A stretch of 40,185 bases of DNA from the NCBI GenBank assembly GCA_000997945.1, contig LCCP01000017.1, positions 1-40,185 on the forward strand, read 5' to 3'. Source of the DNA: Parcubacteria group bacterium GW2011_GWC2_42_12. Lineage in GTDB: Bacteria; Patescibacteriota; Patescibacteriia; Patescibacteriales; GWC2-42-12. Within the stretch, counting starts at the first letter, position 1; each line of letters opens with the position of its first letter. Position numbers and translations under genes: made by a program. The notes beneath the pieces were generated by a model. It did not search any database and had not been told where the DNA came from. It was given only the letters and a program-made list of their open reading frames with translations. Below are positions 12,701 to 21,600 of this stretch, piece by piece.

Positions 12701-13856
12701 GCGAGTCGCGATAATATTGGTAAATTACAAAGACTACGCGGAAAAATATTTAGCGGATTGTTTGGCTGGGCTAAAAAAGCAGGATTATGCCGGCGAAATA
12801 AAAATATTTATAACTGATAATGAAAGTACGGCGGAGAGTTATGGGTGCGTAAAAAAGATTTTGGACGGAAACAGCCCCTTCCCTCCCCCCTCGCAAGGGG
12901 GGCATAAAATCCCCCTCGCCCCCCTTATTAACGGGGGTAAATACGAAATAATCAGAAATAAAAATAACGATGGTTTTGCCAAGGGTAATAACGATGCTAT
13001 TAAAAAGGCGCTGGAGCAGGGATTTGAATATGTAATCTTGTTTAATTTGGACACGATTATTGAGCCAGATTGCGTAAAAAAGATGGTGGAAGCGGCAGAG
13101 AATAATCTGGATTCCCGCCTGCGCGGGAATGATAAAAAAGAGATTGGCGCGGCGCAGGCGCGATTGATGCTCTGGCCGGAGAAAGAAAAAATCAATAGTT
13201 TAGGCAACATAACTCACTTCTTGGGGTTTGGTTATACCGATGGTTATGGAGATGAATACAAATCCCCCCCACTCCCTTTGTTAAAGGGGGTAGAAATTTG
13301 TTATCCATCTGGGGCGGCGGTGTTACTTACTAAAGAGGCGCTAAAAAAAGTCGGGCTGTTTGATGAAGAATTTTGGATGTATAATGAAGATCAGGATTTG
13401 GGCTGGCGGATTTGGCTGGCCGGTTATGGCTGTGTTTTAGCGCCGGGAGCCGCGGTCTATCATAAATACGAATTTAGCCGCAGTATTAAAAAGTATTATT
13501 GGTTGGACAGAAACCGTATCATGGCCATTTTAAAAAATTATCATTGGGCGACTTTAATGCTAATTCTGCCGGCTTTTGTTGTCATGGAAATCGGCTTGAT
13601 ATTTTTTGCTTATAAAAACGGCTGGTTTTATGAAAAAATAAAAGTTTACAGTTATTTTTTGAATTTAGCCAATTGGCGGAGAATTATGGCCGAAAGGAAA
13701 AAAGTTCAAGAATTGAGAACAGTGCCAGACAGAAAAATAGTTAAAATGTTTAGCGGTAAGATTTGGTATCAGGAAATAGGGGGAAAGCGGCTAAGGGTCG
13801 CGAATGCGCTATTTAATGCGTATTGGAAAATAATAAGAGTTTTGATAAGATGGTGA
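12666..13856 (+). CDS. GT2 family glycosyltransferase with repeat-derived in-frame insertions
   Basis: GT-A-fold glycosyltransferase for surface glycans. Core motifs: VAIILVNYKDY, ITDNESTAES, NDGFAKGNNDAI, LFNLDTIIEPD (DxD-like), YPSGAAVLL, and YNEDQDLGWRIWLAGYG; AAVYHKYEFSRS follows. The C-terminal 100 residues include a membrane segment (TLMLILPAFVVMEIGLIFFAY). At 396 aa it is longer than its neighbours because palindromic elements are read through in frame: PFPPPSQGG..PLAPLINGG (12874-12938), DSRLRGND (13111-13130) and PPLPLLKG (13264-13292). The first codons also come from a repeat, so MENDNVKFKNN may not be native. Confidence 0.85.
   Translation: MENDNVKFKNNKRVAIILVNYKDYAEKYLADCLAGLKKQDYAGEIKIFITDNESTAESYGCVKKILDGNSPFPPPSQGGHKIPLAPLINGGKYEIIRNKNNDGFAKGNNDAIKKALEQGFEYVILFNLDTIIEPDCVKKMVEAAENNLDSRLRGNDKKEIGAAQARLMLWPEKEKINSLGNITHFLGFGYTDGYGDEYKSPPLPLLKGVEICYPSGAAVLLTKEALKKVGLFDEEFWMYNEDQDLGWRIWLAGYGCVLAPGAAVYHKYEFSRSIKKYYWLDRNRIMAILKNYHWATLMLILPAFVVMEIGLIFFAYKNGWFYEKIKVYSYFLNLANWRRIMAERKKVQELRTVPDRKIVKMFSGKIWYQEIGGKRLRVANALFNAYWKIIRVLIRW
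12874..12938. repeat. CCCCCTCACCCCCTTT-type palindromic element inside a gene
   Basis: C-run and G-run arms (CCCCCCTCGCAAGGGGGG, then CCCCCTTATTAACGGGGG) give palindromes read in frame by the GT2 gene, adding about 20 residues. Related copies are at 13264-13292, 15683-15797 and 38063-38096. Confidence 0.75.
13111..13130. repeat. ATTCCC-N8-GGGAAT element inside a gene
   Basis: ATTCCCGCCTGCGCGGGAAT is a perfect palindrome of the ATTCCC-N8-GGGAAT type known as dRS3 in Neisseria and found in other bacteria. It is read in frame as part of LDSRLRGNDK. Confidence 0.8.
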
Positions 13857-13861
13857 ACTAT

Positions 13862-13980
13862 AATGTAAAATGTAAAAATCAAAGTGTAAAATGACAATGT
13901 AAAATTGAAAAATAAAAATGCATATAATTTTATATTTTAAACTGTAATTTTTCATTTTGATTTTTAAACTTTACATTTTT
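13862..13980. repeat. AT-rich imperfect inverted repeat
   Basis: AAAATGTAAAAATCAAA at the left is complementary to TTTGATTTTTAAACTTTACATTTT at the right with small gaps. It fills the gap before the next GT2 gene, and its right end touches that start codon. It belongs to the same family as 12643-12700. Confidence 0.6.
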
Positions 13981-14769
13981 ATGGATGTAAGCATCGTCAT
14001 AGTTAACTATAAATCTAAAGACCTTACTCTAAATTGTCTTCGGTCTATCAAAAACGCTGATTGGCCGGGTTTGGATTATGAAATTATCGTGGTGGATAAT
14101 TATTCCGTGGATCTAGCCAGCCGCGATTTAGAGCCGTTCGGGGAAATTAAATTTGTCATGAATGGGAGAAATATGGGATATGGCGCGGCCAATAATCAAG
14201 GGATCGGCCAATCCCAAGGCAAATATATCGTGATCATGAATCCGGATACTTCCGCTTCAAAAGATATTTTTATAAAATTGTTTGATTTCATGGAAAATAA
14301 TCCGCGCGTTGGCGTGGCCGGACCTAAGCAGTTTAATTTGGATCAGACCGTTCAGGAAACCTGTTTCCGCTGGCCCGGGCTGCTAACGCCCTTGTATCGG
14401 CGTACGCCGCTCGGCAAGATCGGTTTTGCCAAAAGAAATTTAGACAGATTTTTGTATAAAGATTATAATAAAGATAAGATAGGCGAAGTGGATTGGCTTT
14501 TAGGATCATTTTTATTTTGCCGAGCCGAGGCGCTAAGGCAAGTTGGCGCTTTTGATGAAAGGTTTTTTATTTACTTTGAAGATATCGATCTATGCCGGCG
14601 TTTTTGGGGAGGCGGCTGGCAAGTAATCTATAATCCGGACGCGGTCATTACGCATAATCATGCGAGACAAAGCGCCAGAACACCCTGGTATAAGTTTTTT
14701 AAAAGTATCGCCGCCTGGCATCATTTAGCTTCCTGGGTAAAATATTTATGGAAATGGCGAGGAAGATAA
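13981..14769 (+). CDS. GT2 family glycosyltransferase (rhamnosyltransferase-like)
   Basis: I place the start at ATG 13981 (MDVSIVIVNYKSK); the track's TTG at 13957 lies in the repeat and adds eight implausible residues. Motifs: VVDNYSVD, NGRNMGYGAANNQGI, IVIMNPDTSAS (DxD-like), GSFLFCRAEAL, YFEDIDLCRRFWGGGW and VITHNHARQS with the His that is missing in the 3729-4586 paralogue. The 262 residues are a normal length and there is no clear membrane segment. It probably adds one sugar of the same surface glycan as the neighbouring GT2 enzymes. Confidence 0.85.
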   Translation: MDVSIVIVNYKSKDLTLNCLRSIKNADWPGLDYEIIVVDNYSVDLASRDLEPFGEIKFVMNGRNMGYGAANNQGIGQSQGKYIVIMNPDTSASKDIFIKLFDFMENNPRVGVAGPKQFNLDQTVQETCFRWPGLLTPLYRRTPLGKIGFAKRNLDRFLYKDYNKDKIGEVDWLLGSFLFCRAEALRQVGAFDERFFIYFEDIDLCRRFWGGGWQVIYNPDAVITHNHARQSARTPWYKFFKSIAAWHHLASWVKYLWKWRGR

Positions 14770-14791
14770 CAAAATAACTATTTAAAAATTT

Positions 14792-15673
14792 ATGGTTATG
14801 ATTAAAAAAATAAGAAAAGCCATCGTGGCTGTGGCCGGTTCTGGAACGCGGCTCTTACCGGCGACTAAGTCAATGCCTAAGGAAATGCTGCCAATCGTTG
14901 ATAAGCCGATTATTCAATTGGTGGTTGAAGAATTAGTGGCGGCCGGCATTGAAGATATAATTTTAGTTACCAAGTGGGACAAGAAGCCGCTAGAAGATCA
15001 CTTTGACCAGAATTGGGCGCTGGTTGATGAATTAAAAAAAGCCGGCAAAGATAAACTGTTGGAAGAAGTTAAAAAGATATCTAATTTAGCCAATTTTATT
15101 TATATCCGTCAGAAAGGGCCGTATGGCAACGGCACGCCCGTCTTATCGGCCGCCAGCATCGTTAGAGATGAGCCGTTTATGTTTGTTTGGGGCGACGATC
15201 TAGTTAAATCAAAAATTCCTTTTGCTAAGCAAATGGTGGATGATTATAATAAGACCGGCCATCTAATGATCGGCGTTCAGGAAGTGCCGCTCAATCAGGT
15301 CTATCGTTATGGCATCGTTAAAGTTAAAAAAGGCACCATGCAAATTGAAGACATCGTGGAAAAACCAAGCGCCGAGGAAACGCCGTCGAAATTGGCTGAT
15401 TTCGGCCGCATGATTTTAAACCAGGAGATAGTTGATATTTTGAAAGAGACGGCTCTAGGCAAGGGCAATGAGCTCTATCTTGTTGACGCGCTTAAAACTT
15501 ATGTTAAAAATGGCGGAAAATTTTACGCTAAAGAGATTGAGGACGGCGAATGGCTTACCACCGGCGACCCGTTAAATTACATGAAAACCATGCTGAAATA
15601 CGCTTTTGATCGCGAAGATATTGGATCGGAGATGAAAAAGTTCACTAAAGAGTTGCTGGAAAAGGAAAAATAA
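14792..15673 (+). CDS. galU: UTP--glucose-1-phosphate uridylyltransferase
   Basis: Makes UDP-glucose from UTP and glucose-1-phosphate in the cytoplasm. Clear GalU motifs: AVAGSGTRLLPATKSMPKEM followed by LPIVDKPIIQ at residues 12-41, DIILVTKWDKKPLEDHFD, RQKGPYGNGTPVLSA, FVWGDDL with the metal-binding Asp, and IVEKPSAEETPS. The 293 residues are the family's usual length. The start may be ATG 14792 or the in-frame ATG at 14798; neither has a Shine-Dalgarno. It follows the GT2 gene by 22 bases and a repeat cluster follows it. UDP-glucose would feed the glycosyltransferases. Confidence 0.93.
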   Translation: MVMIKKIRKAIVAVAGSGTRLLPATKSMPKEMLPIVDKPIIQLVVEELVAAGIEDIILVTKWDKKPLEDHFDQNWALVDELKKAGKDKLLEEVKKISNLANFIYIRQKGPYGNGTPVLSAASIVRDEPFMFVWGDDLVKSKIPFAKQMVDDYNKTGHLMIGVQEVPLNQVYRYGIVKVKKGTMQIEDIVEKPSAEETPSKLADFGRMILNQEIVDILKETALGKGNELYLVDALKTYVKNGGKFYAKEIEDGEWLTTGDPLNYMKTMLKYAFDREDIGSEMKKFTKELLEKEK

Positions 15674-15682
15674 AACTAGCCT

Positions 15683-15797
15683 TTTATGGCCCCTTTAATA
15701 AAGGGGTCGCCCGAAAGGGCGGGGGATTTATAAGCGAGGGGTGAAATAGATTTTTTTTAAAAAAAATCCCCCTCACCCCCTTTGTTAAAGGGGGTAA
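15683..15797. repeat. Cluster of CCCCTTTGTTAAAGGGG palindromes
   Basis: CCCCTTTAATAAAGGGG, CGCCCGAAAGGGCG and CCCCCTTTGTTAAAGGGGG lie in the gap between galU and the PfkB gene; AAATCCCCCTCACCCCCTT is complementary to an earlier G-rich stretch. The first palindrome may also serve as the galU terminator, though it lacks a T-run. Confidence 0.75.
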
Positions 15798-15809
15798 AAT
15801 ACAATTTCT

Positions 15810-16790
15810 ATGAAATACGACATGATCACCATCGGCGGCGCAACCGAGGACATAACTTTTTATACCGGCGAAGGAGTCTTGCTTAACAATAAAAAAGATT
15901 TAACCAAACAAAAATTGTTGGCCTTTGAATATGGCGCTAAAATTAAGGTTGATAAATCTTTTTCCGGCTTTGGCGGCGGCGCGGCTAACGCCGCGGTCTG
16001 CTTCGCCCGTTTGGGCTTTAAAGCGGCTTGCCTGGCGTCAATCGGCGGCGACGAGCGCGGGCGGATAATTTTAGGTAATTTTAAAAAGCAGGGAGTGGAT
16101 GTGTCCTTAATTCAAAAAACCAAGCAGGCCGAAACCGGATTTTCTTTCCTCCTAGTTGGGTCGGGTAATGAACATATTTGTTTTTCCAATCGAGCGGCTA
16201 ACGACGAATTACGAATTACGGATGACGAATTACGAATTATGCGAGATGCCAAGTGGATTTATTTAACTTCATTATCAGGAAGTTGGCGTGAAAATTTGGA
16301 AAAGATTTTTTCAATCAAGAGCACAAAGATCGCCTGGAATCCCGGCCATCGGCAAATTTTAGCCGGAGTGAACGGCTTGAGAAAATATTTTAAGCGCGCC
16401 AACTGCTTGATTGTCAATAGAGACGAAGCCATTGAAATAGTTATGTCAGACCGGAAATATAAAAATCAGGGCGCCGCATTTTTTGGCGGCGCTAAAAATT
16501 TATTATCCGCTTTGGCTTCTTACGATTCTAAAATTATCTTAATAACCAACGGCCGCCATGGCGCCGATGCTATGTCCGAAGGCAAAATTTATCATCAGCC
16601 GATAATAAAAGAGCGGTTGCGCGTTGACACTACCGGAGTCGGCGACGCTTTCGGCTCGTCCTTTATCGCCGGCTGGGAATTATACGATCACGATATTAAG
16701 CGCTCGCTTAAGCTCGCGGCCAAAAACTCGGCCGCGGAAATAAGCCAGCAGGGCGCGCAGAATGGGCTGCTTTGGAAGAAAGATATTTAA
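15810..16790 (+). CDS. PfkB-family carbohydrate/nucleoside kinase
   Basis: A ribokinase-fold kinase that phosphorylates a sugar or nucleoside using ATP. Motifs: MITIGGATEDI at the N-terminus, FGGGAANAAVCFARLGF (substrate-binding signature 1), GGDERGRIILGNFKKQGVDV, and DTTGVGDAFGSSFIAGW (signature 2) with the catalytic Asp. The substrate is not readable. A short tandem repeat in the gene (GACGAATTACGAATTACG, 16203-16240) is read in frame as NDELRITDDELRI and looks like an inserted dispersed element. The PduL-like gene starts 29 bases later, so the two are probably one operon. Confidence 0.85.
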   Translation: MKYDMITIGGATEDITFYTGEGVLLNNKKDLTKQKLLAFEYGAKIKVDKSFSGFGGGAANAAVCFARLGFKAACLASIGGDERGRIILGNFKKQGVDVSLIQKTKQAETGFSFLLVGSGNEHICFSNRAANDELRITDDELRIMRDAKWIYLTSLSGSWRENLEKIFSIKSTKIAWNPGHRQILAGVNGLRKYFKRANCLIVNRDEAIEIVMSDRKYKNQGAAFFGGAKNLLSALASYDSKIILITNGRHGADAMSEGKIYHQPIIKERLRVDTTGVGDAFGSSFIAGWELYDHDIKRSLKLAAKNSAAEISQQGAQNGLLWKKDI

Positions 16791-16819
16791 GAAATTGTCA
16801 TGACATTAAAATATTTACC

Positions 16820-17389
16820 ATGCAAGTTCCAATTGAAGTATCGGCCCGCCACATTCATTTGTCAAAACCGGACGCGGAAAAATTATTCGGCGCCGGTTTT
16901 ATTTTATCCAAACTTAAAGATCTGTCCCAGACCGGCCAATTCGCGGCCGGGGAAAGGGTCAAATTAGTCGGCCCGAGAGGCCAAATAGATAAAGTTAGGG
17001 TTTTAGGGCCATATCGCAAAGCAACGCAAGTGGAAGTGTCAGAAACCGACGCTAAGAAACTTGGGTTAGAACCGCCGGCCAGGGATTCGGGAAATTTAGA
17101 TCAGACGCCGGGTATAAAAATTATCGGCCCGTTCGGGGAGCTCTATTTAAAGCAAGGCGTGATTTTGGCTTTAAGGCATATCCATATTGATCCAGAAGCG
17201 GCCAAAAAATTAGGAATTAAAAACCACGACCGGGTTAAAGTTGATGTCAGCGGCGCGCGCGATTTATTATTTGAAAATGTTTTAGTCAGAGTTGACCCGT
17301 CGTTTAGATTAACCATGCATATTGATACTGATGAAGCTAACGCCGCCGGCATAGACAAAAATAATAATACGGGGGAGATAATAGTATAA
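16820..17389 (+). CDS. pduL: PduL-type phosphate acyltransferase
   Basis: Transfers an acyl group between CoA and phosphate (acetyl-CoA to acetyl-phosphate, or the propanoyl equivalent). I choose ATG 16820 (MQVPIEVSARHIHLS); the TTG at 16772 overlaps the kinase gene. Two PTAC repeats are visible, with the zinc-binding RHIHLS (first) and RHIHIDP (second), and typical segments LSQTGQFAAGERVKLVGPRG, VRVLGPYRKATQVEVSETDA and HIDTDEANAAG. The 189 residues match the family. No microcompartment-targeting extension or shell genes are present, so it is probably a soluble phosphotransacetylase for acetate/ATP metabolism. No ackA is in the window. Confidence 0.9.
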   Translation: MQVPIEVSARHIHLSKPDAEKLFGAGFILSKLKDLSQTGQFAAGERVKLVGPRGQIDKVRVLGPYRKATQVEVSETDAKKLGLEPPARDSGNLDQTPGIKIIGPFGELYLKQGVILALRHIHIDPEAAKKLGIKNHDRVKVDVSGARDLLFENVLVRVDPSFRLTMHIDTDEANAAGIDKNNNTGEIIV

Positions 17390-17411
17390 AATTAAAGTTT
17401 AAATTTTTTAT

Positions 17412-17553
17412 TGTCATTGCGAGGAGTCTGTAATCAGGCGACGAAGCAATCTCATAAATGTCGAAGGATAATCATGATGTGAAAATGGCAAGATTTAGTT
17501 AGATATAGTCATATGTGAGATTGCTTCGCTCTCTACGGTCGCTCGCAATGACA
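17412..17553. repeat. MITE-like palindromic repeat, copy B (TGTCATTGCGAG family)
   Basis: The ends are TGTCATTGCGAG and CTCGCAATGACA with inner arms GAAGCAATCTCA and TGAGATTGCTTC. The middle (GGCAAGATTTAGTTAGATAT then AGTCATATGTGAGATTGC) is clearly related to copy C, so the two share more than their ends. It fills the gap between pduL and mutM. Confidence 0.88.
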
Positions 17554-17572
17554 GTTCAAGATAATTAACCTT

Positions 17573-18427
17573 ATGCCTGAACTGCCGGAAGTAGAAACTA
17601 TTGTCCGCGATTTAGATCGGGAATTGAAACATAAACAAATCATTGCCGTTGAATTTCTGGACAAAAAAGTCTTTCAGTCGCCTGATCAAGAAATAAAAAA
17701 TATTATTGGCCAGAAGATTAAAGCGATCAGGCGGCGAGCCAAGATGATAATTATTGATTTGGGCGATAGTTTTTTAATTATTCATCTTAAAATGACCGGA
17801 CAGCTGGCGCTTCAGACTGGAAAGGATTTTATTGTTGGCGGCCATCCGATCATAAATCAAAATCGGCGTCTACCCAATAAATTTAGCCGGGCGATTTTTA
17901 AATTTAATGACAGCAGTATTCTTTTTTTTAATGATGTCAGGCGTTTCGGCTGGATTAAACTCGCGACCAGCGCTGAATTTTTAAAATTTGATCAAGGTCT
18001 CGGGGTTGAGCCCTTGAGTTTTAATTTTACTCTAAAATATTTTAGGCAAGTATTGTCAGCTAGGCCGAGAACTACGATTAAGCAGGCGCTCTTAGAGCAA
18101 AAGCATATTGCCGGCATCGGCAATATTTACGCTGATGAGTCGCTGTTTTTGGCTGGTATTAAGCCGTTTCGGCGGGTAAGAACCCTGAAAACTGAAGAAA
18201 TAAAAAAATTATGGCGAGTCATTCCGCAGATATTGCGTTTAGCCATAAAGCGCCGTGGCACTTCGTTCAGCGATTATGTGGACGCGCAAGGCCAGGGCGG
18301 AAATTTTATAAAATATCTAAAAGTTTATGGTCGGGCAGGGGAGAAGTGTGGGGAATGCGGCGGCTTGGTTAAAAAAATGAAACTGGGCGGCCGGGGTACG
18401 CATTGGTGTGATAATTGCCAGAAGTGA
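17573..18427 (+). CDS. mutM: Formamidopyrimidine-DNA glycosylase
   Basis: Base-excision repair enzyme removing oxidised purines (8-oxoG, Fapy) with AP-lyase activity. Pro2 and Glu3 of MPELPEVETIVRDL are the catalytic residues; IIHLKMTGQL is the conserved Lys-containing loop; FNDVRRFGWIKL is the DNA-binding region; IAGIGNIYADESLFLAGI is the helix-two-turn-helix, and the C-terminal zinc finger is CGECGG..THWCDNCQK. The 284 residues are typical. It stands between two MITE-like repeats and appears to be a single-gene unit. Confidence 0.95.
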   Translation: MPELPEVETIVRDLDRELKHKQIIAVEFLDKKVFQSPDQEIKNIIGQKIKAIRRRAKMIIIDLGDSFLIIHLKMTGQLALQTGKDFIVGGHPIINQNRRLPNKFSRAIFKFNDSSILFFNDVRRFGWIKLATSAEFLKFDQGLGVEPLSFNFTLKYFRQVLSARPRTTIKQALLEQKHIAGIGNIYADESLFLAGIKPFRRVRTLKTEEIKKLWRVIPQILRLAIKRRGTSFSDYVDAQGQGGNFIKYLKVYGRAGEKCGECGGLVKKMKLGGRGTHWCDNCQK

Positions 18428-18434
18428 TTATATT

Positions 18435-18637
18435 TGTCATTGCGAGCGACTGCAGGGAGCGTGGTCGTCGCTACGCGAGATCTGGCGTAGCCATGACAAT
18501 CTCACGAACGGCAAAAATAATTATAATGCAATAGTGGCGAGATTTAATGAAATATAGTCATACGTGAGATTGCGAAGCTTGTCCCGACCCCGCACTTGAT
18601 GCGGGGGAGGGATTTGTGTTCGCTTCTCGCAATGACA
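18435..18637. repeat. MITE-like palindromic repeat, copy C (TGTCATTGCGAG family)
   Basis: Same terminal inverted repeats as copies A and B; the middle has GGCGAGATTTAATGAAATAT then AGTCATACGTGAGATTGC, matching copy B. An extra palindrome near 18580-18605 (CCCCGCACTTGATGCGGGG) enlarges the right arm. It ends 10 bases before the promoter of the next gene. Confidence 0.88.
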
Positions 18638-18646
18638 GGGCGAATG

Positions 18647-18655
18647 TGTTATAAT
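18647..18655 (+). promoter_or_regulatory. Extended -10 promoter of the giant Cys-rich gene
   Basis: TGTTATAAT (TGnTATAAT) with no convincing -35. The ATG at 18668 is only 12 bases beyond, so the mRNA would have a leader of about 6 bases, i.e. nearly leaderless. Confidence 0.65.
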
Positions 18656-18667
18656 TTAAGTGCCTTT

Positions 18668-21600
18668 ATGAAAATAAAATACTCCATATTTATAATATTT
18701 TTCGGGATTATTATTTTCATTTTCCCGACAGCCAGCCAAAGCTCTATTGATTGCTGTTATCACGAATGCCGTCTGACCGAACCGGCCAGATGCGATGGCG
18801 CCTGGGTGCAAGAATGTAAGACCGGAACGATTTGCGACATTGATCCATATAATGATTGGTGTAATAAGGTTAACTGCGCGGCTAGCGGCAAGGTTTGCCA
18901 AAATGGCGTTTGCGTCGGTTCTAGTTGTACTGTAAGCTGTCCCACCGGCCCTGGCTGCCTCAATTCTTTGGTTAATGGCCAAATTACTAGCGGTGAATGC
19001 TGCGGTTCGGGCGATTGCTATCAATGTCGAACCGGCTATGTTTGGGATAGCGCTGACAGAATCTGCAAGGCCAGCGCCGTTCCCGCTTGCGGCGACGGCA
19101 CGCCGTATAACAGCTGTTCTACTAATCAAGGCGCGCCATATTATTGCAATAGTTCGGGCAGTTTAGTAGAAAATAGCGGTAGTTGCGGTTGTCGTAATAA
19201 TTGGGTGCCCGGATCAGCCGGTACTTATTGCTGTGATAATCAGTGCAATAGCAGTTGTTCTACTAATAGCGGTTGCACCGCTATTCCTGATCCGGACTGC
19301 GCCTGCCAAAGCGGCAATGGTTGCTGCGGCCGGGGCTGTACCAATGCCAATGACAGTGATTGCGCGGTTATTCCTGACACCACTAATCCGCGGGTAGATT
19401 CATTTACGGCTGCTTTGGCGGCCGGCACGGTTACCGCCACCTATACCATTACTGACGAAACTCAGCTCAAGGAGGCGCAACTTTGGCGCGCCGCCTATGA
19501 TGCCGTTAATTGCAGCACTGGTCAAGAATTAAACTGCGGCTGGGGCAACATACCTTCTGGCGTTGCCCAGAAACCCGCCTCCGGCCTTTCTTCTGCCGGT
19601 ACTCTGACCGACACTCCGGGGGTCGGCGCCTGGTGGTATGGCATTCACGCGGTTGACCAGGCAAATAATTGGGCGCCGGAAGCCACGCCCAGAAAGATTG
19701 TTATTTCCGCCCTCTGTACTCCTAACGGTTGCAACGGCGTTTGCCCGGCCGGCTGTACGGCCGCTCAAGATCCGGACTGCGGTTTAGCCGGCTGCTGCGG
19801 CAACGGCGTCTGCAATACTGGTGAAAGCAATGCGACTTGTTCCGGCGATTGCGCGGTCTTAACTTGCACTTCTTTTACCTACTCCGCCTGGGGAACTTGC
19901 GCGAATGGCGCGCAGACCAGAACCGTTTTTACCAGCTCTCCCGCGGGTTGCACCGGAGGTATGCCCATAACCACTCAAAGTTGCGACTCTATTAAACCTG
20001 CGGTAGATTCATTTACGGTTGCCACCGGACCAGTTATCACCTGGAGTGTTTCCGATACCGGCGGTTCTCATCTGGCCCGCGTTGAAGTCTGGCGCGCTCC
20101 GGACGCATCAGGCAATCCCGGGACTTGGGCGGAAGTCGCGTCTTTGCGTCAAAATATCGCCTCGCAAAATATTGATACTCATTCCGGTTCAGCCACGGAT
20201 AATCCTGACCCTGGCGTCTGGTGGTACGGCCTTCACGCGGTTGATCAGGCAAATAATTGGGCACCGGAAGCCACGCCCAGAAAGATAACCATTGTTGTGG
20301 CGAATCTTCCGTCAATCCCAACCAATGCCAATGCAATTTGCCTATACAATTTTAATGACGCAACATCCGCAAAAATCTGCAATTATTATTTACAGAAAAG
20401 ACCCGGCGCCAGCAAATTAGGGCTTGATGTGCCGGATTCAATTTTTGACAATACTTTAATTAGCAGCTCTGTTCCTACTCCGCGGCACAAGGAATGGTCA
20501 AGTCTCGCGGATTTTATAAATTATATAAAAAAGCCGCTTGACGATTATGTTGCCGCCCACCCTGAATTAAAAATAACCCATGTGGCAATAGCTAAAGGAC
20601 TGCCGATAAGAATAAGCATGCAAGTCATCCCGCCAATTGAATATATTGATGCATTGACAGGGCAACCCGTTAGGATAACTCAAAGCCATATGTCAAACAC
20701 TACCGCGTTTGAACCAGAACTGGATTATAGTTTGTGCGCCGTAATAGACGAGGCCTGCTCCAAGAAGCTTTACAATAGGGATAACCGAGCTAAGCTGCTG
20801 CCTGACGCTAATAATGACTTTAGCCCATATTGGCGCGCCAGAAGCGCGCGTCTTTTACAGCATTTTGACGCCGCAGATTACCAATCCTTTGGACTGGGGA
20901 TGAGGCCAAAATATGTTTCATCAAATCTCAATGGCTATAACCTTGCCGACATAAAAAAAATGATTGACCGGGCGCAGGCAACTCCGCCGGACCTGCGGAG
21001 CGCCAAATGGGTGGTGGATGGAAACGCGACAGATATAATAAATAATGATATCTGGGAGGAGGAATTTGCCACTGCTTCTAAATTTCTTTCTGCGACGGCA
21101 GGAATACCACAGAACAACATCGTGCTGGAGAAAACCGATGTTGCTCCGCTGGACCTGTCCGCGCTTGGCGGTCCAGTGGTAGGTTATTACGGGTTTGGAA
21201 CGCATCATCCAAATTATTTTTTTGATTGGGCGCTTAGGTTGGTGAAAGCCCCGGTGGCCAACCGAGCGGTAATAACCGCCTATGAATCATTTAACGGCAA
21301 TACTTTTTCAATTGACCCCTATACGCCATGGAGCGTATATTTAAGAGCTACGGATGAATCATACTTTAGTAAACCGCCTGATTTTATTTCCTCAATCGCT
21401 TTCGGCGGAACAAATTATTCCAGGAGCTTTTCCGGCGGCTACGGGAATGTTTACGAGCCAGGCCCTCCTGGGGCAGATCATGCCGAGGACTTCTTTTTAT
21501 CCTATGCCTCCGGCATGACGCTGGCTGAAGCCTTCTTCAATACCTGGGAATCGCCCAACAATATTGCCTGGGGCGACCCGCTGATGCGGATAACTGATTC

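Noticed and set aside
12874-12938. The Pro-rich insert as a functional domain of the GT2 enzyme
   Set aside because: It is fully explained by a C-run/G-run palindrome that also occurs in intergenic sequence.
18656-21208. Minus-strand and other-frame ORFs under the Cys-rich genes
   Set aside because: Shadows of long, clearly coding plus-strand genes.
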